A DNA stretch of 64,000 nucleotides from Micromonospora rhizosphaerae (GCF_900091465.1 NZ_FMHV01000002.1:1798001-1862000); one strand, 5' to 3'. Positions 53,014-60,766 are shown, counted from the stretch's first letter. The notes: generated from the sequence alone by a model not told the origin. Numbers and translations: made by a program.

Positions 53014-54453
53014 GTGGAGCCGACCGAATTCTTCGTCGCCGGCCGCCCCGCACACGGCGAGGGCGAGCTGACCGTCACCCACCCGTACGACGGCCGGACG
53101 GTGGGGCGTACCACCTTTGCCACGGCCGACCAGGTCGAGGCCGCCGTCGCGGCAGCGGCCGGGGTGGCCGCGGAGGCCGCGGCCCTGCCCGCGCACGTCC
53201 GGGCGGCGGCCCTGGACCACGTCTCCCGGCGGCTCGGCGAGCGGGCCGAGGAGGTCGCCCAGCTCATCACGGCCGAGAACGGCAAGCCGATCAAGTGGGC
53301 GCGGGCCGAGGTGGGTCGGGCGGTGTCCACGTTCCGGTGGGCGGCCGAGGAGGCGCGACGGTTTTCCGGCGAGCTGCAGCGCCTCGACACCGACCCGGCC
53401 GCGACCGGGCGGATCGCGCTGGTCCGGCGGGTGCCGAGGGGGCCGGTGCTGGGCATCGCGCCGTTCAACTTCCCGCTCAACCTGGTCGCCCACAAGGTGG
53501 CCCCGGCCATCGCGGTCGGCGCGCCGATCGTCGTGAAGCCGGCCCCGGCCACCCCGCTGTCCGCGCTGCTGCTCGGCGAGATCCTGGCCGAGACCGAGCT
53601 GCCGGAGGGGATGTTCTCGGTGCTGCCGCTGCCCAACGAGCGCGCCGCCGAACTGGTCGCCGACCCGCGGCTGCCGGTGGTGTCGTTCACCGGCTCCGGG
53701 CCGGTCGGCGCGGCCATCCGCCGGTCCGTGCCGGAAAAGCACGTGACGCTGGAGCTGGGCGGCAATGCGGCGGCGGTGATCTGCGAGGACTGGATCTCCG
53801 ACGAGGACCTGACCTTCGCCGCACACCGGATCGCGACCTTCGCCAACTACCAGGCCGGGCAGTCCTGCATCGCGGTGCAGCGGGTGTACGTGCACGAGTG
53901 GGTGTATGACGGCTTCCTGCCCCGCCTGATCGCGTCGGTCGAGGCGCTCAGGACGGGTGACCCCTTCGACTCGCATGTGGATGTCGGGCCGCTGGTGTCG
54001 GAGGAGGCGGCGCTCCGGGTGGAGGAGTGGGTGGACGAGGCGGTGACCGCCGGGGCCAACCTGCACGTCGGCGGCCGGCGCGAGGGTGCCACCTACCCGC
54101 CGACCGTCCTGAGCGGCGTGCCGAAGGACGCCAAGGTCTGCACCGAGGAGGTCTTCGGGCCGGTGCTGGTGGTCGGCCCGGTGGAGAGCGACGACGCCGC
54201 GTTCGCCGAGGTCAACGATTCGGCGTACGGGTTGCAGGCTGGGGTGTTCACGCACAGCCTGCAGACGGCCTTCTCGGCGGCGCGGACCCTTGAGGTCGGC
54301 GGGATCATCGTCGGGGACGTGCCGTCGTACCGCGCCGACCAGATGCCGTACGGCGGGGTGAAGGGGAGTGGCGTCGGGCGGGAAGGGCTGCGCAGCGCGA
54401 TGGAGGACTACACCGAACCGCGGGTGTTGGTGCTGACCGGGGTGACGCTCTAA
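53014..54453 (+). CDS. Aldehyde dehydrogenase (succinate-semialdehyde-like)
   Basis: The 479-aa NAD(P)-dependent enzyme has P-F-N-F-P-L-N-L, catalytic Glu in L-E-L-G-G-N and catalytic Cys in Y-Q-A-G-Q-S-C-I-A. It is divergent from the 4-aminobutyraldehyde dehydrogenase. Succinate semialdehyde from GabT would be a logical substrate, but the sequence also fits lactaldehyde or glyceraldehyde-type members. The GTG at 53014 gives the usual N terminus E-P-T-E-F-F-V-A-G; a GTG two bases upstream is out of frame. Confidence 0.9.
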   Translation: MEPTEFFVAGRPAHGEGELTVTHPYDGRTVGRTTFATADQVEAAVAAAAGVAAEAAALPAHVRAAALDHVSRRLGERAEEVAQLITAENGKPIKWARAEVGRAVSTFRWAAEEARRFSGELQRLDTDPAATGRIALVRRVPRGPVLGIAPFNFPLNLVAHKVAPAIAVGAPIVVKPAPATPLSALLLGEILAETELPEGMFSVLPLPNERAAELVADPRLPVVSFTGSGPVGAAIRRSVPEKHVTLELGGNAAAVICEDWISDEDLTFAAHRIATFANYQAGQSCIAVQRVYVHEWVYDGFLPRLIASVEALRTGDPFDSHVDVGPLVSEEAALRVEEWVDEAVTAGANLHVGGRREGATYPPTVLSGVPKDAKVCTEEVFGPVLVVGPVESDDAAFAEVNDSAYGLQAGVFTHSLQTAFSAARTLEVGGIIVGDVPSYRADQMPYGGVKGSGVGREGLRSAMEDYTEPRVLVLTGVTL

Positions 54454-54597
54454 GCCCTCCCCTGGCACGCTTGGTGTCCCGGAAGGCTGTCCCGCTGGCC
54501 GAGCTGGTGTCGTTCTACCAGGACGCGGCACGACAGCTCGGCTCCCCCTAGCGGCGCAAAATCTTCCTCTCACCTCAACGTCCCGATAGACGCAAGA

Positions 54598-54624
54598 AAC
54601 GAAGGGAGTTACGATACCTTCGTT
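54598..54624 (+). promoter_or_regulatory. Inverted repeat at the antitoxin promoter
   Basis: AACGAAGG (54598-54605) and CCTTCGTT (54617-54624) flank TACGAT (54610-54615), a good -10 hexamer. An antitoxin dimer bound here would shut off the operon. It lies 37 bases before the antitoxin start. Confidence 0.55.
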
Positions 54625-54661
54625 CAGACTACCGGCTCCAAACGTTCCGCAAGGAGAGGCA

Positions 54662-55192
54662 ATGGCCGCGGCTGTGCTGAGGGAAGAGACCTACCTGCCG
54701 GATGGTCGGGAGCAGCTCGCCCGGGTGTACGACTTCGTGAGAGCTCACGAGGAGGCCGGACTCGGACCGTTGAAGCCACGTTATTTCCTGTCCGGAGCCG
54801 AGCCAGGAGACCAAGTTGAGCTTCCGGCTGAGCTGTACGCGGCGCTTCGACAGGTGGTCGAAGCGCTGCAACGAGGCCTTGCGGTGACTGTGGCACCCCG
54901 TACCCTGACGCTCACGACCCAACAGGCCGCCGATCTGCTCGGGGTCAGTCGGCCGACCGTGGTCAAGCTCCTCGACGAAGGCAAGATCCCATTCGAACGC
55001 GTGGGGACTCACCGCCGGGTACTGCTACCGGACCTGCTTGCGTACCGGGAACAGCGCCGCGCCGACCAGTACGCCGCGCTTGAGGCGACATCCGTCAGCG
55101 TCGACGACGAAGAGGACCTCGATGCGATGCTGCAACAGCTCCGCGACGCGCGTCGAGCGATCGGGCGCCGTCGCAGGGGCCTGACAGAATGA
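54662..55192 (+). CDS. Antitoxin-type DNA-binding protein (excisionase-like helix-turn-helix)
   Basis: The 176-aa protein has a C-terminal MerR/excisionase-type helix-turn-helix (T-T-Q-Q-A-A-D-L-L-G-V-S-R-P-T-V-V-K-L-L-D-E-G-K-I-P-F-E-R-V-G-T-H-R-R) and an acidic tail (V-D-D-E-E-D-L-D) expected to cap the toxin. AAGGAGAGG precedes the ATG. Four bases separate it from the PIN gene, the usual antitoxin-toxin order. Confidence 0.88.
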   Translation: MAAAVLREETYLPDGREQLARVYDFVRAHEEAGLGPLKPRYFLSGAEPGDQVELPAELYAALRQVVEALQRGLAVTVAPRTLTLTTQQAADLLGVSRPTVVKLLDEGKIPFERVGTHRRVLLPDLLAYREQRRADQYAALEATSVSVDDEEDLDAMLQQLRDARRAIGRRRRGLTE

Positions 55193-55196
55193 CGCG

Positions 55197-55611
55197 GTGT
55201 TCACAGCCCTCCTCGACACATGTGTCCTGTGGCCCAGTCTTCAGCGTGATTTCCTTCTCTCGCTTGCGGTCGAAGGCATGTACCGACCTGTGTGGAGTTC
55301 GGTCGTCCTCGATGAGCTGGAGTACGAGGAAAGGGCGAAGTGGATCAGGCGGGGCGTGGACGAGGTCGAGGCGGTCCGGCGAGCCTCGCACCTCATTGAG
55401 CAGATGCGGCGCAGCTTCGACGACGCGGAGATCAAGGGCTGGGAAGGGCTGGAAGGCACGTACGGCTGCGGTCGCCGCTCTCAGGGCGCGATCCGGCAGG
55501 ACAGGTCCCGTCCGGACCGAAGGGGAAGTCCTGAAAACTCTCGCTCACCGCTACGGGATGACCTCCGTAGCCGAGGCGATGGGCCAGGCGCCAGCGACGC
55601 ATCACGAGTGA
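55197..55611 (+). pseudogene. PIN-domain toxin, disrupted by internal deletion and frameshift
   Basis: Residues 1-90 from the GTG at 55197 are a normal PIN N-terminal half (L-L-D-T-C-V-L-W-P-S with acidic D7, then D39-E40-L-E-Y). After G-T-Y-G (near 55466) the frame turns to nonsense, but another frame then reads A-V-A-A-L-R-A-R-S-G-R-T-G-P ... H-R-Y-G-M and stops at 55611, which looks like the family's C terminus. The central segment with the D-P-D-D-E-H acidic site is missing. RNase activity should be lost, leaving an orphan antitoxin. Confidence 0.72.
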
Positions 55612-55743
55612 AGCGGCCTACCGCGGGTCTCCTGATCAAAGCCCATCGCCCGGTGCCGGCACCCTGAGCGGCCACGGTAAGCCGGGCACTATGACGATGG
55701 ATCACAGCAGCTGATGCGCCGTGCCCGCGTTCGATCGAAGCGA

Positions 55744-56859
55744 TCAAGCCACCCGCTTCGATCGACGGGAGGGCTGGCGGCGCCGGTGGGACAGGTCGGT
55801 GTGGTGATGCCGGCCGGGATGGCTGTCAGGGTCGGTGTGAACGGTAGCGCTGGTCAGCCGGGGCACGGCGTGGGTGAGTTGATGCTCGGCGTCGGCCGCG
55901 ATCTCGTGTGCGGCGATGACGGTGAGGTTGGCGTCCACGACGAGTTCGGCTTCGGCGTGCAGTCGGTGGCCGATCCAGCGGAGCCGGACCGATGCCACGT
56001 CTTGGACGCCTTCGACGGCACGTAGGGCGGTTTCGGCCTGGTCGACGATGGCGGGGTCGACGGCGTCCATGAGGCGTCGGTAGACCTCGCGGGCGGCGTC
56101 TTTGAGGACGAAGGTAATGGCGGCGGCGATGACCAGGCCGATGACCGGGTCGGCCCACCGCCAGCCGAGGGCTGCGCCGCCGGCGGCGGCGAGGACGGCG
56201 AGGGAGGTGTAACCGTCGGTGCGGGCGTGCAGGCCGTCGGCGATCAGTGCCGCGGAGCCGATGCGTCGGCCGACGCGGATGCGGTACTGGGCGACGAGCT
56301 CGTTGCCGAGGAATCCGACCAGGCCGGCGGCTGCCACCCACGGCACGTGGGTCACCTCTGCGGGATGCAGCAGCCGAGTGATGGCGGTCCAGGCGGCGGC
56401 GACGGCGGACGCGGCGATGACGACGACGATGATGATGCCGGCGAGGTCTTCGGCGCGGCCGTAGCCGTAGGTGTAGGCGCGGGTGGCGGCCCGCCGGCCG
56501 AGGAGGAACGCGATCCCGAGCGGTACGGCGGTCAGGGCGTCGGCGACGTTGTGCAGAGTGTCGCCGAGCAGGGCGACCGAGCCGGAGAGCACGACGATGA
56601 TCGCTTGGGCGAGGGCGGTGATCCCGAGGCCGACCAGCGAGATCCACAGGGCGCGTAGCCCTTCGCGGGAGGTCTCCAGCGCGGGGTCGATCTTGGTCTG
56701 GGAGTCGTGCGAGTGTGGGACGACAGCGTGACTCAGCCGGTGCCACAAGCTCGCCAGCCAGCCGCGGTGGTGGTGGTCGTGTTCGTGTTCGTGGTGATCG
56801 TGCGAGTGGTCCTGGCCGTGGTCATGGCTGTGACCGTGCTCGTGATCGTGGCTCTTCAC
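55744..56859 (-). CDS. Cation diffusion facilitator with His-rich N terminus
   Basis: The 371-aa membrane exporter is probably for zinc or a similar metal. It starts with a His/Asp-rich loop (H-D-H-E-H-G-H-S-H-D-H), has six hydrophobic segments, the paired metal sites L-G-D-T-L-H-N-V-A-D in TM2 and D-G-L-H-A-R-T-D in TM5, and a cytoplasmic C-terminal domain with a second His-rich tail. The GTG at 56859 has GGGGGAG upstream. It is divergent from an ArsR gene, which should control it. Confidence 0.93.
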   Translation of the reverse strand: MKSHDHEHGHSHDHGQDHSHDHHEHEHDHHHRGWLASLWHRLSHAVVPHSHDSQTKIDPALETSREGLRALWISLVGLGITALAQAIIVVLSGSVALLGDTLHNVADALTAVPLGIAFLLGRRAATRAYTYGYGRAEDLAGIIIVVVIAASAVAAAWTAITRLLHPAEVTHVPWVAAAGLVGFLGNELVAQYRIRVGRRIGSAALIADGLHARTDGYTSLAVLAAAGGAALGWRWADPVIGLVIAAAITFVLKDAAREVYRRLMDAVDPAIVDQAETALRAVEGVQDVASVRLRWIGHRLHAEAELVVDANLTVIAAHEIAADAEHQLTHAVPRLTSATVHTDPDSHPGRHHHTDLSHRRRQPSRRSKRVA

Positions 56860-56927
56860 CGCTCCCCCAGCCTTCCCGGCCGCACGGACGGTCCGTTTAC
56901 CCCGGCTACCGGCGATAATATGTGCTC
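56860..56927. promoter_or_regulatory. Shared control region of the CDF exporter and ArsR regulator
   Basis: Only 62-68 bases separate the divergent starts. GATAAT (56914-56919) is a strong -10 for the ArsR gene, with the ATG at 56928 just 9 bases away, so that message is likely leaderless. An imperfect ATATGTG-CTCATGTA string overlaps it and may be the ArsR operator. Confidence 0.5.
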
Positions 56928-57287
56928 ATGTACGCACGCGACAACGTTGCAGATGCCAGTGACCTGCAACAACGCCTTCCTGGCGGGCCGGAGGTGGAGG
57001 CGGCGACGGAGATGCTGCGGATGTTGGCCGACGGGACGCGGCTGCGGCTGATGTATCTACTCAGCGAAGGCGAGCACGACGTGACCGCGCTGGTGGCGGC
57101 GGTGGGCATGGCCCGGCCGGCGGTGTCTCAGCACCTTGGCAAGCTCCGGCTGGCCGGGCTGGTGAGCGTACGACGTGAGGGCCGCCGCGCCCTCTATCGC
57201 GCCAAGGGCGGGCATGTGCGCCGGCTGGTGACCGAGGTGATGCACGCGGCGTCGCACCGGGTGACCGGCAGGCCGGAGCACGACTGA
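56928..57287 (+). CDS. ArsR/SmtB family metalloregulator
   Basis: The 119-aa winged-helix repressor has L-R-M-L-A-D-G-T-R-L-R-L-M-Y-L-L, recognition helix M-A-R-P-A-V-S-Q-H-L-G-K-L-R, a wing with R-R-E-G-R-R-A-L-Y, and a C-terminal His-containing helix (G-G-H-V-R-R ... M-H-A-A-S-H-R) that matches the alpha-5 zinc/nickel site type. There is no Cys pair of the arsenic type. It probably derepresses the divergent CDF exporter when metal binds. Confidence 0.9.
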   Translation: MYARDNVADASDLQQRLPGGPEVEAATEMLRMLADGTRLRLMYLLSEGEHDVTALVAAVGMARPAVSQHLGKLRLAGLVSVRREGRRALYRAKGGHVRRLVTEVMHAASHRVTGRPEHD

Positions 57288-57288
57288 G

Positions 57289-57612
57289 CTACTCGATGGG
57301 CTTGGAGCGCGGGTCGGCGAACCAGTCCCGGGTGAACTGGCGGACCGCGTCGATGTCGACGGTGTCGCAGGCGACCGTCCGGTAGGCGTGCACGGCCTTG
57401 ACCGCCTCGCTCTGACCGGGAGCGGGGCCGCCGACGACCCGGCCCGAGACGTAGTCGGTGACGAAGGCGCGCACCTGGGCAACCTGCTCGGCGGTCAGGT
57501 CCGGCCGGTAGTTGACGATGACGTACCCGTCACCGATGACGTGCCCGAACGAGGTCGCGGGCACCGCCTCGCCCGGCTCGAAGAAGTCCTTGGCCGAGAT
57601 CCTCGACCCCAC
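57289..57612 (-). CDS. Short protein resembling the end of DUF3105
   Basis: The 107-aa product contains D-G-Y-V-I-V-N-Y-R-P-D-L-T-A-E-Q-V-A-Q-V-R, which recalls the H-G-x-V-x-V-x-Y-R-P-D-L segment of DUF3105 proteins, but it has no signal peptide, no N-terminal half and lacks the conserved His before the glycine. It may be a truncated or diverged copy. The GTG at 57612 is 6 bases after the small GntR gene stop, so both are likely in one operon. Confidence 0.5.
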   Translation of the reverse strand: MGSRISAKDFFEPGEAVPATSFGHVIGDGYVIVNYRPDLTAEQVAQVRAFVTDYVSGRVVGGPAPGQSEAVKAVHAYRTVACDTVDIDAVRQFTRDWFADPRSKPIE

Positions 57613-57618
57613 GAGCAG

Positions 57619-57846
57619 CTAGTGCTTGGGCAGTGGGTCCGCGACGTAGACGCCCTTGCCCTGGCGACCGTCGATCAACTGCTCAGCCTTCAGCACGAGC
57701 ATGGCTGACCTGATGACGGTGCTGCTGGCGCCGTAGTGCTCGCACAGGGCGCTGAAAGACGGCAACTTGTCGCCCGGCTTCAACTTCCCGGAGCTGATCT
57801 GCTCGCGGATGTCTCGGGCGACCTGAAGGTACGCAGGTTCGGACAC
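57619..57846 (-). CDS. Minimal GntR-type winged-helix regulator
   Basis: The 75-aa product is just the GntR DNA-binding domain (Y-L-Q-V-A-R-D-I-R-E-Q-I-S-S-G-K-L-K-P-G-D-K-L-P-S-F-S-A-L-C-E-H-Y-G-A-S ... G-V-Y-V-A-D), with no effector domain. The GTG at 57846 gives V-S-E-P-A-Y; a longer start at 57888 would add 14 residues. It is divergent from three coupled small genes and probably regulates them. Such short GntR proteins recur in actinobacterial integrative elements. Confidence 0.85.
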   Translation of the reverse strand: MSEPAYLQVARDIREQISSGKLKPGDKLPSFSALCEHYGASSTVIRSAMLVLKAEQLIDGRQGKGVYVADPLPKH

Positions 57847-57926
57847 AGGTGGTGCTCCCAGCTTGGCGGCTGGGACCAAGGAGACCACACGAGGCGGCTC
57901 ACCTACAACGCAATGTACTTAATGTT

Positions 57927-57955
57927 GATGCGGCGCACTATGTGCACTATGTTGC
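57927..57955 (+). promoter_or_regulatory. Promoter of the Cys-motif operon with direct repeats
   Basis: TTGATG (57927-57932) and TATGTT (57950-57955) are 17 bases apart. Two direct repeats CACTATGT (57938-57945 and 57947-57954) cover the -10 region and could be GntR half-sites. The patch is AT-rich compared with flanks. Confidence 0.5.
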
Positions 57956-58066
57956 TCGTGGGGCTCCTGAGCTTGGCGGCCAGACGCCCCGCCGTGGGTG
58001 TCTGACCTGGAAACCCCCGTCCCGGGCGGGCACCCGCGGCACCGTCCCGACTCGGCGGGAGGTGGC

Positions 58067-58249
58067 ATGCGGCGCGTCTCGTACGAGGAGTACCTGCTCG
58101 CGGTCGCGCTGACCCTGGCGCGGCGACATCGGCCGGTCTGGTGCTGGCGGCGGTGGCGGCGCGTCTGCCGCTGCGGCGAGGAACTGCCCTGCCGAGCGCG
58201 GCATTCGGTCCCGATCAATCGTGGCCATTGGTCGGGGGAGGAGCAGTGA
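58067..58249 (+). CDS. Small Arg/Trp/Cys-rich protein, first of three coupled genes
   Basis: A 60-aa basic protein with M-R-R-V-S-Y-E-E-Y-L-L-A-V-A-L-T-L-A and a W-C-W-R-R-W-R-R-V-C-R-C-G-E-E-L-P-C segment holding four Cys. The ATG at 58067 has GGGAGG 5-10 bases upstream; a GTG at 57998 would add 23 residues. The gene stop overlaps the next start as GTGA. I recognise no characterised family. Confidence 0.65.
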   Translation: MRRVSYEEYLLAVALTLARRHRPVWCWRRWRRVCRCGEELPCRARHSVPINRGHWSGEEQ

Positions 58250-58425
58250 ACGACGAGTCGGTGCGGGCGATCCTCGCGGCCCACGTTCGGGCCATCGACG
58301 GCACGTGCGTCGGGTGCAGGCTGTGGTGGTCGCGGCTGTCGCCGTACCCCTGCTGGCAGGTCCTTTGGGCGACCAGCCGGCAGGCGCGAGCGATCACCGC
58401 GCGGTTTCTCGGCGGCCTCCGGTGA
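58246..58425 (+). CDS. Small Cys-motif protein, second of three
   Basis: A 59-aa protein with a C-x2-C-x11-C arrangement (T-C-V-G-C-R-L-W-W ... Y-P-C-W). GGGGGAGGAG precedes the GTG. Both ends overlap the neighbours by four bases. Likely zinc-binding; function unknown. Confidence 0.65.
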   Translation: MNDESVRAILAAHVRAIDGTCVGCRLWWSRLSPYPCWQVLWATSRQARAITARFLGGLR

Positions 58426-58715
58426 CCGCCCATGCGCCGGTGCCGCCGCTGTGGAACTGCGCCGGCTGCGGCGTCGGATGGCCCTGCCCGACGCGGCGGC
58501 GCGAGCTGCGGGCTGAGTTCGAGGATGCGCCCGTCTCGCTGGCCCTCTACATGAGTTCCCACTTTGTGCGGGCCGCCGAGGACCTGGTCGGCGTGCCGGC
58601 CGGGCAGTTGCATCAGCGCTTCGTCGGGTGGGTGCGGGGCGACGAGCAGGTCCACCAGCACACGGAGCGCCACCTGGCCGGCGAGCGGCCACGGTTCCGG
58701 CGGCGGCGGATCTGA
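58422..58715 (+). CDS. Small Cys-motif protein, third of three
   Basis: A 97-aa protein with W-N-C-A-G-C-G-V-G-W-P-C-P-T-R-R-R-E-L (C-x2-C-x6-C) near its N terminus and a helical charged rest ending R-F-R-R-R-R-I. The C-P-T-R-R-R-E-L string recurs in many small actinobacterial proteins sometimes labelled flavin reductase, probably wrongly. It completes the operon opposite the small GntR gene. Confidence 0.68.
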   Translation: MTAHAPVPPLWNCAGCGVGWPCPTRRRELRAEFEDAPVSLALYMSSHFVRAAEDLVGVPAGQLHQRFVGWVRGDEQVHQHTERHLAGERPRFRRRRI

Positions 58716-58779
58716 GCAGGCAGATTAGCCGGCGGGGCAGTGGCAGCCGGGTTCTCGGGACCTGTGCGAGACTCCCGTC

Positions 58780-59301
58780 ATGATCGAGGAGGCCGACCGC
58801 GTCCCGGCACGACGCCGGCTATGGCACTGGGCCGTCGCAGCGGCTCTGGCACTCACGCCCGGCGCGATCAGCGCCGTCCTCATCAGTGGCGGACAAGCTG
58901 CGACCGGCACAGGTCCGGGCCCGCTCGCTGGCCCGAGGTTTGTCGTGTCCGGAGCCGTGGTGATCGCCGACACCAGTGGCGAGTCGTTCAGCCGCGACGG
59001 GCGCGGCGGCTGCGCCGGCGGGGGTGACTACGCCAACATCCGCGACGGTGCGCCGGTCGTCATCTACGTTGATGATCGAGACTCCGCCGTCGGTCAGCTG
59101 ACCGACGGACGGTTCCTTACCGACGGGACGTGCCGGTTCTGGTTTGCCGTCAGGGAGGTACCGGCCGGGCATGACCGCTACCGCCTACAGGTCTCCGAGC
59201 AGGACGGTGGGGAGTACTCCGAGGCAGACCTCAAAGCCGGGTTGGTGACCATCCGCCTCGGTGGCCAGAGCACGTTCTACCGGCCACCGAGCCCGGCGTA
59301 A
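58780..59301 (+). CDS. Membrane-anchored or secreted protein of unknown function
   Basis: The 173-aa product has basic residues, then one hydrophobic segment (about 16-36) that could be a signal anchor, then an extracytoplasmic beta-rich domain with two Cys (G-G-C-A-G-G and G-T-C-R-F-W-F) that may pair. It resembles small actinobacterial lipoprotein-like domains, but the lipobox is absent. No family recognised. Confidence 0.7.
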   Translation: MIEEADRVPARRRLWHWAVAAALALTPGAISAVLISGGQAATGTGPGPLAGPRFVVSGAVVIADTSGESFSRDGRGGCAGGGDYANIRDGAPVVIYVDDRDSAVGQLTDGRFLTDGTCRFWFAVREVPAGHDRYRLQVSEQDGGEYSEADLKAGLVTIRLGGQSTFYRPPSPA

Positions 59302-59342
59302 TTGCGTTGCGGGGCGGGTGAGGGGTGGACGAGGGTCCCGGC

Positions 59343-59933
59343 ATGGCTGACGCGCGTACGACCGCAGACACCGACGACCAGCCCGCCCGCCAGTTCGGCT
59401 GGTCCGACATGTTCGTCCACCCCGACGAGGACCCGCGCTCAACTGAGAGCTACGACGACGAACGCAGCATGCTGATCGGCTACCTGCGCGACTATCGCCT
59501 GACGCTGGAGATGAAGTGCTCCGGGCTGGGGCCCGAGGAGCTGGCCCGCCGCTCGGTGCCGCCGTCGACCATGTCGCTGCTCGGGCTGGTACGCCACCTG
59601 GCCGAGGTGGAGCGCAACTGGTTCCGCCGGGTGATGGCCGGACAGGACGCGCCGAGGATCTACGCCACCGAGGAGGACTCGGACGGGGACTTCAACGGTG
59701 CGGCGGCCGATCCGGAGGTGGTCGCCGAGGCGTGGCACACCTGGCGGTCCGAGGTGAAGTTCGCGGAGCAGTTGGTGGCCGAATCGCCCGACCTCGGGGT
59801 CCGGGGGCGTATGCGTGACGGCGGGACCATCTCGCTGCGCGAGGTGCTGCTGCACATGGTCGAGGAGTACGCCCGGCACTGCGGCCACGCCGACCTCCTG
59901 CGCGAGCGGATCGACGGCCGGGTAGGTCAGTAG
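59343..59933 (+). CDS. DinB family protein (DUF664)
   Basis: A 196-aa four-helix-bundle metalloenzyme of the DinB/mycothiol-transferase superfamily. It has L-L-G-L-V-R-H-L-A-E-V-E-R-N-W-F with the first metal His, and a later V-L-L-H-M-V-E-E-Y-A-R-H-C-G-H-A-D with the other two. Mycothiol-dependent detoxification is the usual role in actinobacteria. The ATG at 59343 has GAGGG upstream; a GTG at 59325 would add six residues. The stop is directly followed by repeat E copy 2. Confidence 0.9.
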   Translation: MADARTTADTDDQPARQFGWSDMFVHPDEDPRSTESYDDERSMLIGYLRDYRLTLEMKCSGLGPEELARRSVPPSTMSLLGLVRHLAEVERNWFRRVMAGQDAPRIYATEEDSDGDFNGAAADPEVVAEAWHTWRSEVKFAEQLVAESPDLGVRGRMRDGGTISLREVLLHMVEEYARHCGHADLLRERIDGRVGQ

Positions 59934-59999
59934 TTGTCGATGACCATGAAATTGTTGTCGCAACACTCCGGACCAGCCGACAATAACTTCATGATCAAC
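59934..59999. repeat. Palindromic repeat family E, copy 2
   Basis: CATGAAATTGTTGTCG (59945-59960) pairs with CGACAATAACTTCATG (59979-59994) at 14 of 16 positions, and the right end TAACTTCATGATCAAC is shared with copy 1 (31942-32002) in inverted orientation. It fills the space between the DinB stop and endonuclease V. Confidence 0.8.
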
Positions 60000-60665
60000 G
60001 GGCGGAGCCCGGGGAGTGTGGCGGAGGCGCTGCGCATACAGGATGAGTTGCGGCCGTTGGTGGACCTGGTGGGGCCGGGGCCGACGGCGCCCGCGACGGC
60101 GGCCGGCCTCGATGTCGCGTACGCGGAGAGCGGTGACCGGCTGGCGGCGGCCGTCACCGTGCTGGACGCGACGACCCTCGCCGTGGTCGACGAAGCCGTC
60201 AGCGTCGGTCGGCCCGCCTTCGCGTACGTGCCCGGGCTCTTCGCCTTCCGCGAGCTGCCCGCGCTGCTGGACGCCCTGGATCGGCTGACCGTCCGGCCCG
60301 ACCTGCTGGTCTGCGACGGGCACGGGCTGGCCCATCCGCGCCGGTTCGGGCTGGCCTGTCACCTTGGCGTGGTCACCGGCCTGCCGTCGATCGGGGTGGG
60401 CAAGACGCCGCTGGTCGGCCAGTGGGACGAGCCGGGCCCGCGGCGGGGTGCGTCGACGCCGTTGCGGGACGGCGGCGAGGTGGTCGGTCGGGTGCTGCGT
60501 ACCCGGGACGGGGTGAAGCCGGTCTTCGTCAGCGTGGGCCATCGGATGAGCCTGGACAACGCCGTCGACCGGGTGCTCGCGCTGACGCCGCGCTACCGGC
60601 TGCCGGAGACCACGCGGACCGCCGACCGGCTCTGCCGGGCCGCCTTGGCGGCCCGGCCGCGCTGA
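59991..60665 (+). CDS. nfi: Endonuclease V
   Basis: Cuts DNA or RNA near deaminated bases such as inosine. The 224-aa protein has G-L-D-V-A-Y-A with the first catalytic Asp, Y-V-P-G-L-F-A-F-R-E with the catalytic Glu, and C-D-G-H-G-L-A-H-P-R-R-F-G-L-A-C-H with the third acidic residue. The start is uncertain: ATG 59991 lies inside the right arm of repeat E and has no ribosome site; an upstream frame to 59934 would be encoded by the repeat, and GTG 60018 is a further option. Confidence 0.9.
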   Translation: MINGRSPGSVAEALRIQDELRPLVDLVGPGPTAPATAAGLDVAYAESGDRLAAAVTVLDATTLAVVDEAVSVGRPAFAYVPGLFAFRELPALLDALDRLTVRPDLLVCDGHGLAHPRRFGLACHLGVVTGLPSIGVGKTPLVGQWDEPGPRRGASTPLRDGGEVVGRVLRTRDGVKPVFVSVGHRMSLDNAVDRVLALTPRYRLPETTRTADRLCRAALAARPR

Positions 60666-60766
60666 CACACCCCCGACCGCCCTCGCCGCCAGCCAGCACC
60701 GGGCTGCGGGGGGCCGCGGGAGCGAGCGCGGCGCGCGGTTGATCCACACCAGGTGCGCGACGTGGC

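Noticed and set aside
54462..54551. A 29-codon frame (L-A-R-L-V-S-R-K-A ... F-Y-Q-D-A-A-R-Q-L-G-S-P) just after the second aldehyde dehydrogenase
   Set aside because: It looks like the tail of a lost gene, but it has no start and is too short to assign; not listed as a feature.
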